A stretch of 13,808 nt of DNA from CAYLJO01 sp964383905 (GTDB lineage Bacteria; Acidobacteriota; Blastocatellia; Pyrinomonadales; Pyrinomonadaceae): assembly GCA_964383905.1 (NCBI GenBank), contig CAYLJO010000170.1, forward strand, positions 1 through 13,808, read 5' to 3'. Positions within the stretch are counted from its first letter, which is position 1. Each line of letters begins with the position of its first letter. Below the pieces are notes generated by a model that did not search any database, had not been told where the DNA came from, and was given only the letters and a program-made list of their open reading frames with translations. A program made the position numbers and the translations under genes. Shown here piece by piece: positions 1-7,043 of the stretch.

Positions 1-19
1 TAATTTAATGGCCGCTTAG

Positions 20-48
20 AAAAACTATACCCGCGATCAGACCTCGCG
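20..48 (-). terminator. Weak candidate intrinsic terminator at the end of the respiratory operon
   Basis: On the minus strand, 21 bases after the stop codon of the last gene, the arms CGCGA (44-48) and TCGCG (32-36) can form a 5-bp G+C-rich stem around a 7-nt loop. A run of five T follows at 24-20, but about 7 nt beyond the stem rather than directly after it. Placement at the operon end is right, while the short stem and displaced T-run make this a weak call. Rho-dependent termination is equally possible. Confidence 0.3.
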
Positions 49-69
49 AGCCGGTTGGTCTTCTGCCTA

Positions 70-288
70 TCAAGATTTCGCGTGTGGCTTCTTCGCCGCT
101 TTGGGTTTTTCGGACATCTCTGCGTAGCCACATCTCTCGCACTCCCATAACGGGAAAACGGCATTCGGGTCTCCGGTGCTCTGATAGACGGCGCGGTTCG
201 ACGGGATGATTTTGCCGCCGCACCTCGGGCAGGCGCGGCCGCGTATCGTATTTTTCTCGACGTCCAGATTAAATTCGTTATCTGCCAT
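70..288 (-). CDS. Small zinc-ribbon protein, function unknown
   Basis: A 72-residue soluble protein with two cysteine knuckles, CPRCGG (C20, C23) and CERCGY (C50, C53), separated by 26 residues. This is the layout of a four-cysteine zinc ribbon. The C-terminal 15 residues are lysine- and alanine-rich. There is no signal peptide or membrane segment, so it should be cytoplasmic. It is the last gene of the cluster, starting 24 nt after the CxxC membrane protein's stop. The ATG at 288 has only a weak GGAG about 10 nt upstream, so its translation may depend on the preceding gene. The knuckles and fold are seen; zinc binding is known for such ribbons in general. Any role in oxidase biogenesis or regulation is inferred only from position. 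Confidence 0.72.
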   Translation of the reverse strand: MADNEFNLDVEKNTIRGRACPRCGGKIIPSNRAVYQSTGDPNAVFPLWECERCGYAEMSEKPKAAKKPHAKS

Positions 289-312
289 CAGGGTGACGCT
301 CCGCCTGGCCTC

Positions 313-588
313 TTACCTGTCCTTTTCTTCCGGCGTTTTGGACGGCGATTCCCCCTGTGATTTGTGGTTCCTGAAGGCCACAATGAATATGGAGCAGAAG
401 ATCGTGACAGGAGGCAGGAGCAGGACCAGGACGCCAAGATTCAGGCTTTTGACAAATGTGGCAGTGTTGGTCGTACCGTCCACGGCAGCCTTACACATCG
501 CGCACTGAGCGAAAGTGGGGGCGCACAGCGCGGATAAAGTGATCGCCGCCGCGATTGTTATGAGTAAACACCTGGCCGATCGGTTCAT
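313..588 (-). CDS. Small secreted/membrane protein with a CAMC motif, uncharacterised
   Basis: A 91-residue protein. Residues 1-27 look like a Sec signal peptide (basic MNRSAR, hydrophobic core, TFA-Q cleavage). They are followed at once by CAMCK (C29, C32), a short polar stretch, one membrane helix (about 50-72) and a charged cytoplasmic tail. The mature protein would present a CxxC pair outside the membrane, held by one helix. I recall similar short CAMCxA proteins with a conserved Gly/Leu helix near oxidase genes in Bacteroidota and Acidobacteriota, without an assigned function. The start lies only 4 nt after the subunit IV stop and lacks a strong ribosome binding site, which suggests translational coupling. 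A copper-handling or thiol role in CuA/CuB assembly is a reasonable guess but not shown. Confidence 0.75.
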   Translation of the reverse strand: MNRSARCLLITIAAAITLSALCAPTFAQCAMCKAAVDGTTNTATFVKSLNLGVLVLLLPPVTIFCSIFIVAFRNHKSQGESPSKTPEEKDR

Positions 589-592
589 GCTC

Positions 593-940
593 TCACTTAC
601 CCTCTATTTTCCCCTCGTTAAATCTATAACGCAAGCTCGACGACCTGAAGCTATCCGGGAAGAAGACAAAAAGCAGGCAGATGCAGACGACCAGCATGGG
701 CACGAGCGTCAGCACGAGGCTCAGCCGCTCGAACCGCAAGTGCATGAAGTAGGCCATGATCAGCGCCGCTTTGATGATCGAGAGGCCCATCAGGATCACC
801 AGCATGTAGTGAATCGGCAGCTGGATATAGGCCAGGAAGACCTCAACGCCGGTCAGCGCGAGCAGCCAGACCCAGACGGAGACGAACAGCCGGGTGCTGC
901 CTTCCTCATGTATGTGTTCTGCCGCGGCGTGTGTACTCAT
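593..940 (-). CDS. Cytochrome c oxidase subunit IV (prokaryotic type)
   Basis: A 115-residue membrane protein with three predicted helices (about 17-38, 44-66 and 72-94). It carries the family-typical segment IIKAALIMAYFMHLRFE at 55-71 at the end of helix 2. This is the small accessory subunit of bacterial aa3/caa3-type oxidases, a non-catalytic protein thought to stabilise subunits I and III. Length and three-helix layout fit the family. The ATG at 940 has a good site GGGAGGA about 6 nt upstream (947-953). It lies 36 nt downstream of the second subunit III gene and 4 nt before the CAMC protein, as expected in a coxB-A-C-C-D order. The N-terminal AAAEHIHEE is a histidine-containing cytoplasmic tail of unknown relevance. 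Confidence 0.88.
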   Translation of the reverse strand: MSTHAAAEHIHEEGSTRLFVSVWVWLLALTGVEVFLAYIQLPIHYMLVILMGLSIIKAALIMAYFMHLRFERLSLVLTLVPMLVVCICLLFVFFPDSFRSSSLRYRFNEGKIEGK

Positions 941-976
941 TTTGCATCCTCCCGCTCATAGATTTTTCCGACGGCC

Positions 977-1648
977 TCATTTACCCATATCCACCGACAA
1001 GAGATAGATCATCGGGAACACGAACATCCAGACGAGGTCGACGAAGTGCCAGTAGAGCCCGCTGATCTCTATGTCCTCGTGCTTGAGATGCCTGACGCGC
1101 GCGGCGACAACCGTCAGATAAATAGCCCCCGTGAAGACGTGGAACATGTGAAGACCCGTGATGGTGAAAAATGTTGCGCCAAAGAGCGGCGACGGCTCCC
1201 GACCATTCTGTGAGAATCTCTTGACCCACTCGGCCGGCAATTCGAAGGGGCGTAAGCCCTCGCTGATCAGGTGATTCCACTCGATCAGGTGTAGCACGAG
1301 AAAGGCCGCGCCGCCGAGAATCGTGAGGAGGATCCATTTCCTGACCGCGCTCTTATCGCCGCGTGCCGAAGCCGACACCCCCATCACCATCGTCAAGCTC
1401 GACGAGAGGAGGCAGAGGGTCATGATCGTGGAAAAGATAATGCTGGGGCTGAACGGGAAAGGCGTCGGCCACGCGTCGCTCGAGGCGCGCACGTAGCTGT
1501 AGCCGATCAGAAGCGATGAGAATGTCAGCGAGTCCGAGACGATGAAGAGCCACATGCCGAGCTTTCTGTGGCCGACGCGATAAGGGAGGGTGCCGCCGCC
1601 CCACTCTGTTGCGATAAGATGCTCCGCCCGTGCTTCTGCTGTGCTCAA
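977..1648 (-). CDS. ctaE: Cytochrome c oxidase subunit III, second copy
   Basis: A 223-residue, five-helix subunit III (helices about 29-52, 68-90, 104-124, 155-183 and 196-217), the short bacterial form lacking the first two helices of the seven-helix mitochondrial type. Signatures include LGMWLFIVSD (30-39), GLHMFHVFTGAIY (165-177) and LYWHFVDLVWMF (198-209). D39 sits where most family members have the conserved glutamate of the SE pair. Subunit III supports proton uptake and turnover stability of subunit I and has no metal. The start is a TTG at 1648, chosen because GGAGGTGA lies 6 nt upstream. Within that site the TGA is the stop codon of the preceding subunit III gene, so the two genes are translationally linked. 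It is the more canonical of the two copies. Confidence 0.92.
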   Translation of the reverse strand: MSTAEARAEHLIATEWGGGTLPYRVGHRKLGMWLFIVSDSLTFSSLLIGYSYVRASSDAWPTPFPFSPSIIFSTIMTLCLLSSSLTMVMGVSASARGDKSAVRKWILLTILGGAAFLVLHLIEWNHLISEGLRPFELPAEWVKRFSQNGREPSPLFGATFFTITGLHMFHVFTGAIYLTVVAARVRHLKHEDIEISGLYWHFVDLVWMFVFPMIYLLSVDMGK

Positions 1649-1654
1649 AGCTGC

Positions 1655-1662
1655 TCACCTCC
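1655..1662 (-). promoter_or_regulatory. Ribosome binding site deciding the TTG start of the second subunit III
   Basis: The minus strand reads GGAGGTGA across 1662-1655, a near-perfect anti-16S match, followed by 6 nt and then TTG at 1648-1646. The last three bases of the site are the stop codon of the preceding gene, so termination and re-initiation occur at the same spot. Confidence 0.85.
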
Positions 1663-2362
1663 AGAGGAAAAGAAGAAGGAATAGATAAATCCAGAGTCCA
1701 TCCATGAAATGCCAGTAGAGCGCCACGGCATCGGCCGCCGCCTGCCGCTTTTCTTCTGAGTCAAAGCCGTTACGCCTGCGCCATGTGCGAAGCAACAGGT
1801 AGTCAAGCGCGAGCACTCCGCCGAGCAGGTGCACGCCGTGCGCGCCGGTTAAAAGATAGAAGAAAGAGCTGTGTGGGTTAGTCGCAAGATAAATCCCCTG
1901 CGCGACTAGCTGCCGCCACGCCAGCAGTTGCGAGCCAAGAAAGCCGAGGCCCAGCAGCACCGTCAGCAGAAGCCAGCGACCATACGCGCGATCGCTGTTG
2001 CGCTTCGATGCCCTGCGCGCGGCTTCAAACGTCCCGCTGCTAACAAGGATCAAGATAGTGCTGAGCCAGAGCACGCGCGGCATCCGAATCGGTTGCCAGT
2101 CGTTGGAGGATGCCGACCGGACAATGTAGGCGCTGGTCAGCGCCGTGAACATCATCGCGATGGCCGCGAGGACGACCCACATCGCAATGCGGTACCGCTG
2201 CGGGGAAAAGCGCTGCGCGCCATCATCACCGCGCGGGCCTCCGCCGCCTCCCCCGCCGCCGCGCCCATTCTTGCCGGGCCGACCGTTTCCGCCGCGCGGC
2301 CCGCCGCCAATTCTAACCCCCTGGCTCTTGACACGCTCAGTGCTTGTGACCGTCACTGCCAT
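1655..2362 (-). CDS. Cytochrome c oxidase subunit III, first copy, with Gly/Arg-rich N-terminal tail
   Basis: A 235-residue protein whose C-terminal 180 residues form a five-helix subunit III (about 57-78, 97-115, 129-149, 168-190 and 214-233). It has the family motifs TGAHGVHLLGG (172-182) and LYWHFMDGLW (215-224). The helix equivalent to the glutamate-bearing one in canonical subunit III reads AMWVVLAAIAMMF and lacks the acidic residue that the second copy keeps as aspartate. Residues 19-45 are a Gly/Arg-rich low-complexity tail, predicted cytoplasmic and absent from ordinary subunit III. The ATG at 2362 lies inside the 3' end of the subunit I gene (26-nt overlap) with no close strong ribosome binding site, so coupling to subunit I translation is likely. 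Tandem short subunit III genes are known in several phyla; their division of labour is not. Confidence 0.88.
   Translation of the reverse strand: MAVTVTSTERVKSQGVRIGGGPRGGNGRPGKNGRGGGGGGGGPRGDDGAQRFSPQRYRIAMWVVLAAIAMMFTALTSAYIVRSASSNDWQPIRMPRVLWLSTILILVSSGTFEAARRASKRNSDRAYGRWLLLTVLLGLGFLGSQLLAWRQLVAQGIYLATNPHSSFFYLLTGAHGVHLLGGVLALDYLLLRTWRRRNGFDSEEKRQAAADAVALYWHFMDGLWIYLFLLLFLWR
2228..2308 (-). repeat. Low-complexity Gly/Arg-rich coding tract in subunit III
   Basis: The codons for residues 19-45 of the first subunit III are almost all glycine with interspersed Arg, Pro and Asn, including eight consecutive glycines. The DNA is correspondingly an extreme G-rich (minus) / C-rich (plus) tract. 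It encodes an RGG-like flexible tail, not a separate gene. Confidence 0.85.
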
Positions 2363-4175
2363 TGCCAGTACCGCTACTTCCCTTCAAGTTGGACCCGGCA
2401 GGAGCTTCCGCCGGATCGGGTGTTGTTTGCATGGTGAAATCCGTGGGCGCGCCGGGCACCGAGAATTCATACGGGCCTCTGTAGACCGTGGGGACCAGGC
2501 CTGCGAAGTTGTCGTGCGGGGGCGGCGAAGGAATCGTCCACTCGAGCGTGGTCGCCTCCCACGGATTATCGCCCACCCTCCTGCCCTTGAAGATGCTCCA
2601 GAAAAAGTTGTAATAGAAGAGGATTTGCGCGACGACGGTGATGATCGCGGCGACCGTCACGAAGAGCACGAGGGGGTGCAGCGACTTGAGGAATTCGTAC
2701 TCCGTAAACTGCGCGTAGCGGCGCGGCATCCCGACAATGCCCATGATGTGCATTGGCATGAAGATGGCGTAGACGCCGGCGAAGGTGATCCAGAAATGTA
2801 TCTGCCCCAGCCGCTCGCTCATCATCCGCCCGAACATCTTCGGAAACCAGAAGTACGTCGCCGCGAACATCCCGAAGATGGAGGCCACGCCCATCACCAG
2901 GTGGAAGTGACCCAATACGAAGTATGTATCGTGCATCGGCAGGTCGAGCGAGGTCTGGCCGAGCACCAGCCCCGTGATACCGCCCGCCACGAAGAGCGAG
3001 ACGAAGCCGAGGGCGAACAGCATCGGTACGGTAAAGCGTATCTTGCCGCCCCACAACGTGCCGATCCAGTTGAAGGTCTTCACCGCCGACGGCACCCCGA
3101 TCGAAAGCGTCAGGATGGAAAACGCCATCGCCGAATACGGGCTCATCCCGCTGATGAACATATGGTGGCCCCAGACGAAGAAGCCGAGCAGGCCGATGGC
3201 GAAGATGGCGAAGACCATCGCCCGGTAGCCGAAAACAGGCTTGCGGGCAAACGTCGAGAGGATGTGGGAAGTCGCGCCCATGCCCGGCAGGATCGCGATG
3301 TAAACTTCCGGGTGACCGAAGAACCAGAAAAGGTGCTGCCAGAGGAGCGGCGAGCCGCCTTTATGCGGAATCAACTGGTCGCTGACGACCAGCCCGCCCG
3401 GAATAAAAAAGCTCGTCCCGGCCACGCGGTCGAGAAACAGCAGGACGCCTCCGGCCAACAGCACCGGGAAGGCCAGCAGCGCGAGCACCGCGGTGGTAAA
3501 CCATGCCCAGCAGGTGAGCGGCATCCGCATCAACGCCATGCCGCGCGTCCGCATGTTTATCAGCGTGGTGATGAAGTTCAGCGCGCCCAAAAGCGAGCCG
3601 ACGCAGAAGATTGCGATGCTGATGATCCAGAGGTTGACGCCCATCCCCTGCCCGGGCCCGGCGATCTGACCCAGCGCGCTCAACGGCGGGTACTGCGTCC
3701 AGCCCCCGATCGACGCTCCCCCTTCGACGAAGAAGGCCGATAACAGCACGACGAAGCCGACGAACGTGACCCAGAAGGACATCATGTTGAGGACGGGGAA
3801 GGCCATGTCATCGGCGCCGATCTGGATCGGGAGGAAGTAGTTTCCGAAACCGCCCTGCGGCGCAGTCGTGAGCACAAAGAAGACCATCATCGTCCCGTGC
3901 ATCGTCAGCAGCGCCAGGTAGAACTCCGGCAGCATGACGCCGCCCGGGGCGCCCTTCGGGAACAGCGTTTCGAGGATCGGCCACTGCGTCCCGGGCCAGG
4001 TCAGGTTCATACGCATCAGCACCGAGAGGATCATGCCGACCAGCACCGCGGTCATCGCCAGCAGGATATACTGGATGCCGATCACCTTGTGGTCGAGGCT
4101 GAAAATGTACTTGCGTATAAAACTCTTCGGCGGCTCGTGGCGATGTACCGCCTCGTGAGTCTCATGGTCTGCCAT
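2337..4175 (-). CDS. ctaD: Cytochrome c oxidase subunit I (A1-type haem-copper oxidase)
   Basis: This is the 612-residue, 12-helix catalytic subunit of aa3-type oxidase, reducing O2 to water with proton pumping. Ligands visible: H93 (TMHG, low-spin haem a), H288 in GHPEVY (CuB, cross-linked to Y292), H337/H338 (WGHH, CuB), H423 (haem a3) and H425 (haem a) in LGHFHLVMG. E290 in HPEVY and the D-pathway entry N112/D123/N130 mark type A1. K366 in SAVKTFNW is the K-pathway lysine. The hydrophilic C-terminus (about 530-612) ends in a Gly/Ser/His stretch. The ATG at 4175 has GAGGAG 7 nt upstream (4183-4188). The gene starts 42 nt after subunit II and overlaps the next subunit III gene by 26 nt. All catalytic residues are intact, so an active pump is expected. 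Confidence 0.97.
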   Translation of the reverse strand: MADHETHEAVHRHEPPKSFIRKYIFSLDHKVIGIQYILLAMTAVLVGMILSVLMRMNLTWPGTQWPILETLFPKGAPGGVMLPEFYLALLTMHGTMMVFFVLTTAPQGGFGNYFLPIQIGADDMAFPVLNMMSFWVTFVGFVVLLSAFFVEGGASIGGWTQYPPLSALGQIAGPGQGMGVNLWIISIAIFCVGSLLGALNFITTLINMRTRGMALMRMPLTCWAWFTTAVLALLAFPVLLAGGVLLFLDRVAGTSFFIPGGLVVSDQLIPHKGGSPLLWQHLFWFFGHPEVYIAILPGMGATSHILSTFARKPVFGYRAMVFAIFAIGLLGFFVWGHHMFISGMSPYSAMAFSILTLSIGVPSAVKTFNWIGTLWGGKIRFTVPMLFALGFVSLFVAGGITGLVLGQTSLDLPMHDTYFVLGHFHLVMGVASIFGMFAATYFWFPKMFGRMMSERLGQIHFWITFAGVYAIFMPMHIMGIVGMPRRYAQFTEYEFLKSLHPLVLFVTVAAIITVVAQILFYYNFFWSIFKGRRVGDNPWEATTLEWTIPSPPPHDNFAGLVPTVYRGPYEFSVPGAPTDFTMQTTPDPAEAPAGSNLKGSSGTGNGSDGHKH

Positions 4176-4217
4176 CGTTCATCTCCTCTCAAATCCAGCG
4201 CCGGGTATATTTCTTAC

Positions 4218-5063
4218 CTACTGAGTGATGATCGGATATTTGTTGAGCAGTTCGGTCATCCGGGCTTGAAATTGGGCCTGCGACAGCGCGGCCAACTGCC
4301 GGTGCTCGTCTTCGGGGAGCACCAGCATGTAACTCTTCATCTTGTAGTGAAGCTGGCCGCACAGCTCGGCGCAGGCCAGCTCATATTTCCCGACCTTCGT
4401 GGCGGTGAAATGCACATGAATCTGCATGCCCGGCACGAGGTCCTGTTTGAACCTGAGCGGCGGAACCCAGAAGCTATGCGTGACATCTTTGGCACGAAGG
4501 ATCAGCTCGACCGGGCGGTTAACGGGTATCGCGAGCGCCGAGACGACCGCGTCGTCTTTCGCATTCGGATCCGTCTCGTCCAGCCCGAGGTAATTCAGCT
4601 CGGAGTCGTTGATGAGCTTCGGGTCGGTGCGCCCGAATACGTTGTCTTTGCCCGGGTAATGAAAGTTCCACTGGAACTGCTGCGCGACGACCTCAACCCG
4701 GTAGGAGCCGGCCGGGGCGTTCTGAAAATGCAGCTGGGCCCAGACGCGCTGGCCCATGACCGCCAGCGCCACGAAGACGACGGCGGTGACCACCGTCCAG
4801 ATGATCTCAAGCCGGTTGTTACCGTGCGTGTAGGTGGCGCGTTCCTCCTGCGGAGTCGCGCGGTAGCGCCAGATCGCATAGCCGAGGCCGACCTGCGCGG
4901 CGGTGAAAGAGACGCCGACAACCAGGATGGTGATCAGGAACTGGGTGTCAACACTCGGCCCGTGCGCGGAGATGGTCTGGGGGAACCACCAGTGACGGCT
5001 CACGAACAAGACCACCGAGGCGAGCGTGATCAGCCAAATCAGTACCGCCAGAGCACGACCCAT
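4218..5063 (-). CDS. ctaC: Cytochrome c oxidase subunit II (CuA)
   Basis: A 281-residue subunit II that receives electrons at its periplasmic CuA centre and passes them to haem a. Ligands: H196 (VTHSFW) and CAELCGQLHYKM, giving C231, E233 (backbone carbonyl), C235, H239 and M242. The aromatic stretch QFQWNFHYPG (129-138) is the electron-entry region. Hydrophobic segments lie at about 3-22, 41-64 and 86-104; the first may be a signal anchor. About 30 polar residues (141-172) are inserted before the CuA core. There is no C-terminal cytochrome c domain, so this is not a caa3-type fusion and needs an external donor. The ATG at 5063 has AGGAGG 8 nt upstream (5072-5077). It is 59 nt downstream of ctaB and 42 nt upstream of subunit I. 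Confidence 0.96.
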   Translation of the reverse strand: MGRALAVLIWLITLASVVLFVSRHWWFPQTISAHGPSVDTQFLITILVVGVSFTAAQVGLGYAIWRYRATPQEERATYTHGNNRLEIIWTVVTAVVFVALAVMGQRVWAQLHFQNAPAGSYRVEVVAQQFQWNFHYPGKDNVFGRTDPKLINDSELNYLGLDETDPNAKDDAVVSALAIPVNRPVELILRAKDVTHSFWVPPLRFKQDLVPGMQIHVHFTATKVGKYELACAELCGQLHYKMKSYMLVLPEDEHRQLAALSQAQFQARMTELLNKYPIITQ

Positions 5064-5122
5064 CGGTTAAACCTCCTGTTGATGAATGGTCAATAGTAAA
5101 AGCCGGCCTTTCTATTCGCCAG

Positions 5123-6043
5123 TTACTGATTAAGAACCATCAAGGCAAAAAGCAGCGGCAGATAAAGGACCGAAGCCAGCAAGAGCCGCCGCGCCCGCTG
5201 CCTCGACCTGGAAAGCGCCGCGCCAATGCTGTAGCCGAGGAAACCCAGGCCGAGCAGGAGCGCGCCGTAAAAGTAGACCATGCCCGATATTCCGATCAGC
5301 GTCGGAAGCAGGCTGACCGGTAAGAGCATCAAGGTGTAAACGACGATCTGTTGGCCGGTCAGACGACCATCGGGCTCGACCACGGGCAGCATCAGAATTC
5401 CGGCCCTCCCGTAATCCTCACGGTACATCCAGGCGATGGCCAGAAAGTGGGGGAACTGCCAGAGGAAAAGGATCGCAAAGAGCACCCACGCGCCGACCCC
5501 CATCTCGCCGCGCGCCGCGGTCCACCCAATCAAGGGCGGCATCGCGCCGGGGAAAGCTCCGACCACGGTTGAAAGCGAGGTCCTGGTCTTCAGCGGCGTG
5601 TAAAATAGAAGGTAGCCGATCACAACCGCCAATCCGAGCAGAGCCGTCAGAGGGTTGACGAGCAGCGCGAGATAAACTTCAGCGCCGATGGTCAGAGCGA
5701 GGCCGAACAAGAACGCTTCAAGCGGCGTGAGCTTCCCCGCCGGCAAAGGCCGCGCTGCGGTCCGGCGCATCAAACGGTCGAGGTCGCGCTCCATATATTG
5801 ATTGAGTGTGGCGATACCCGACGAGAGCAACGAAATGCCGACCAGCGCGTGTATAAGCGAGCCGTAGCTGACTGCCACGCGCGACCCGAGGCAAAAACCT
5901 GCCGCCGATGTCAGAGCAATCAAAAACGTGATGCGAGGCTTGGTCAGCTCAAGGTAGGCCACCAACTTTTCACGCCAAGACAACCGCTCGCCCGGCAAAA
6001 CGGTGACCAGGCTCGGATCGAGTTCTATCGCCACACCCTTCAT
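5123..6043 (-). CDS. ctaB: Protohaem IX farnesyltransferase (haem O synthase)
   Basis: A 306-residue, multi-helix UbiA-family prenyltransferase that transfers a farnesyl group to the haem b vinyl, giving haem O, the precursor of haem A for the oxidase encoded next. The first aspartate-rich motif is NQYMERDLDRLMRRT (81-95), with E85 replacing the usual Asp and D87/D89 kept; RPLPAG follows. The second is YREDYGRAGILMLPV (207-221). LTKPRITFL near residue 33 is the typical N-terminal signature. Length is normal for the family. The ATG at 6043 has no convincing ribosome binding site. It lies between the lipoprotein gene and subunit II, a common site for ctaB. Haem A synthase (CtaA), needed for the next step, is not in this window. 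Confidence 0.95.
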   Translation of the reverse strand: MKGVAIELDPSLVTVLPGERLSWREKLVAYLELTKPRITFLIALTSAAGFCLGSRVAVSYGSLIHALVGISLLSSGIATLNQYMERDLDRLMRRTAARPLPAGKLTPLEAFLFGLALTIGAEVYLALLVNPLTALLGLAVVIGYLLFYTPLKTRTSLSTVVGAFPGAMPPLIGWTAARGEMGVGAWVLFAILFLWQFPHFLAIAWMYREDYGRAGILMLPVVEPDGRLTGQQIVVYTLMLLPVSLLPTLIGISGMVYFYGALLLGLGFLGYSIGAALSRSRQRARRLLLASVLYLPLLFALMVLNQ

Positions 6044-6104
6044 AAATAAGAGAAAACGCTGGCCGAGGGCTTGTCCCTGCCCCTACAATTTCAAGTTTCA
6101 AGGA

Positions 6105-6989
6105 TTACCGGTTTGTCAGCATCGGGAGCTCGAGGGCCGGCAAGACCTCGAGCGACCCCTTCTGCGTTGAAGCGGTCGCGCCCCCGCTTAAAGTAAAGTC
6201 CGCGGTGGCACTGGCCTTGGGCCCGACGGTCACCTGCATTGTCTTTTCCTGCGGGCCTTTCTCCTGCCAGGCGACGACCGTGTAGCTTCCCGGTGGGACA
6301 TTCTTAATCTCGTAGCTCCCGTCCTCTTTAGTAACGGCGTAGTAGGGGTTCTTCGTCACGCCGATATATGCCTTCATCCAGGGGTGCTGGTTGCACTTCA
6401 CAGGGATCAGTACTTCAGCACGATTGAAGGTCTTTTCAATCGGAGCCGCCCCCTGCGCCTGCGTCTGGTTCCATTCTGGATTCACTTTCGGCGTCGGGTG
6501 AATATTGTGCGTTGTCGGATCGCTGTTTGTGATGCTCAGCTTCTGTCCGGTCTGGATGCCGAGCACATGCGGCTTGTAGTGACACCCGTTCTGATCCAGG
6601 ACTACGGCGCTCGCGGGCGCCGGAAAAGTTAACTCAGTGATCTTTTTTCCGTCGGCGGTCGTGCCGTCCTTGATATAAACAAAGACGTTCTCGACTTTAC
6701 CATTCTTGACGACCAACTCTTCGGTAGTGGCGTTCGGGTTCTTGGACGCGCACTGGGCGTCCTGCGACATGTCGATCTTCTTCGGCTCCGGCGCGGTTCC
6801 GGTGAACGCGACTTTGCCGCTGATGACCCCCTCGTCGCCCTTTGAAGTGTACGCGGTGCCTGTTGTACCTGTTGTGCCGCCTCCGGTGTTGTCATTAGCC
6901 GTCTCGTCCTTTTTACAGGCCAGAGAGAGCGACAGGAAAGCCATCACGATGGTGATGGCCAACCAGAAGCGGGCGCGTTTCATTAACAT
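6105..6989 (-). CDS. Cupredoxin-like lipoprotein with C-terminal carboxypeptidase-regulatory-like domain
   Basis: A 294-residue predicted lipoprotein: signal peptide with lipobox LSLAC (C25), a Gly/Thr linker (35-45), a beta-rich domain (about 53-212) and a carboxypeptidase-regulatory-like beta-sandwich (about 222-267, with EDGSYEIKNVPPGSYTVVAW). The first domain ends like a blue-copper protein: TTHNIH (H161 or H164) then KCNQHPWM, supplying C199, H202 and M205. C80 and C136 could form a disulphide. It would sit on the periplasmic side. The reading frame is open to 7034, but the start is placed at 6989 because GGAGG lies 7 nt upstream and the signal peptide begins MLMKRARF. Its location between the bc-module cytochrome and the oxidase suggests electron transfer or copper delivery to CuA. 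The fold and copper ligands are inferred from motif spacing. Confidence 0.82.
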   Translation of the reverse strand: MLMKRARFWLAITIVMAFLSLSLACKKDETANDNTGGGTTGTTGTAYTSKGDEGVISGKVAFTGTAPEPKKIDMSQDAQCASKNPNATTEELVVKNGKVENVFVYIKDGTTADGKKITELTFPAPASAVVLDQNGCHYKPHVLGIQTGQKLSITNSDPTTHNIHPTPKVNPEWNQTQAQGAAPIEKTFNRAEVLIPVKCNQHPWMKAYIGVTKNPYYAVTKEDGSYEIKNVPPGSYTVVAWQEKGPQEKTMQVTVGPKASATADFTLSGGATASTQKGSLEVLPALELPMLTNR

Positions 6990-6996
6990 GGTATGT

Positions 6997-7001
6997 CCTC
7001 C
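6997..7001 (-). promoter_or_regulatory. Ribosome binding site setting the start of the cupredoxin lipoprotein
   Basis: GGAGG on the minus strand at 7001-6997, 7 nt before ATG at 6989. This favours the internal start, which begins directly at a well-formed lipoprotein signal peptide. The longer reading from 7034 would add 15 residues ahead of the basic signal-peptide region. Confidence 0.75.
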
Positions 7002-7043
7002 AGAGTAAGATAAATTCCAATGACGTTCAAGCATTCGGCCGCC

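Noticed and set aside
2145..3743. Long plus-strand open frame (532 codons) opposite subunit I and subunit III
   Set aside because: It is antisense to genes with intact catalytic motifs. The translation is Arg/His/Glu/Asp-rich low-complexity text typical of G+C-rich antisense frames, with no recognisable domain.
3897..5096. Plus-strand open frame of 399 codons opposite the subunit I/II junction
   Set aside because: Antisense shadow across two real genes and their intergenic gap, charged low-complexity composition and no motif.
6060..6103. Terminator or mobile REP-like palindrome between the lipoprotein and ctaB genes
   Set aside because: AGGGACAAGCCCT gives only a 4-bp stem with no T-run, and the tandem TTTCAAG repeat (6089-6102) is just two units. 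A decayed repeat is possible, but there is not enough to call one.
6990..7034. Longer start (7034) for the cupredoxin lipoprotein
   Set aside because: The extra 15 residues precede a textbook lipoprotein signal peptide, and GGAGG is positioned for the ATG at 6989.
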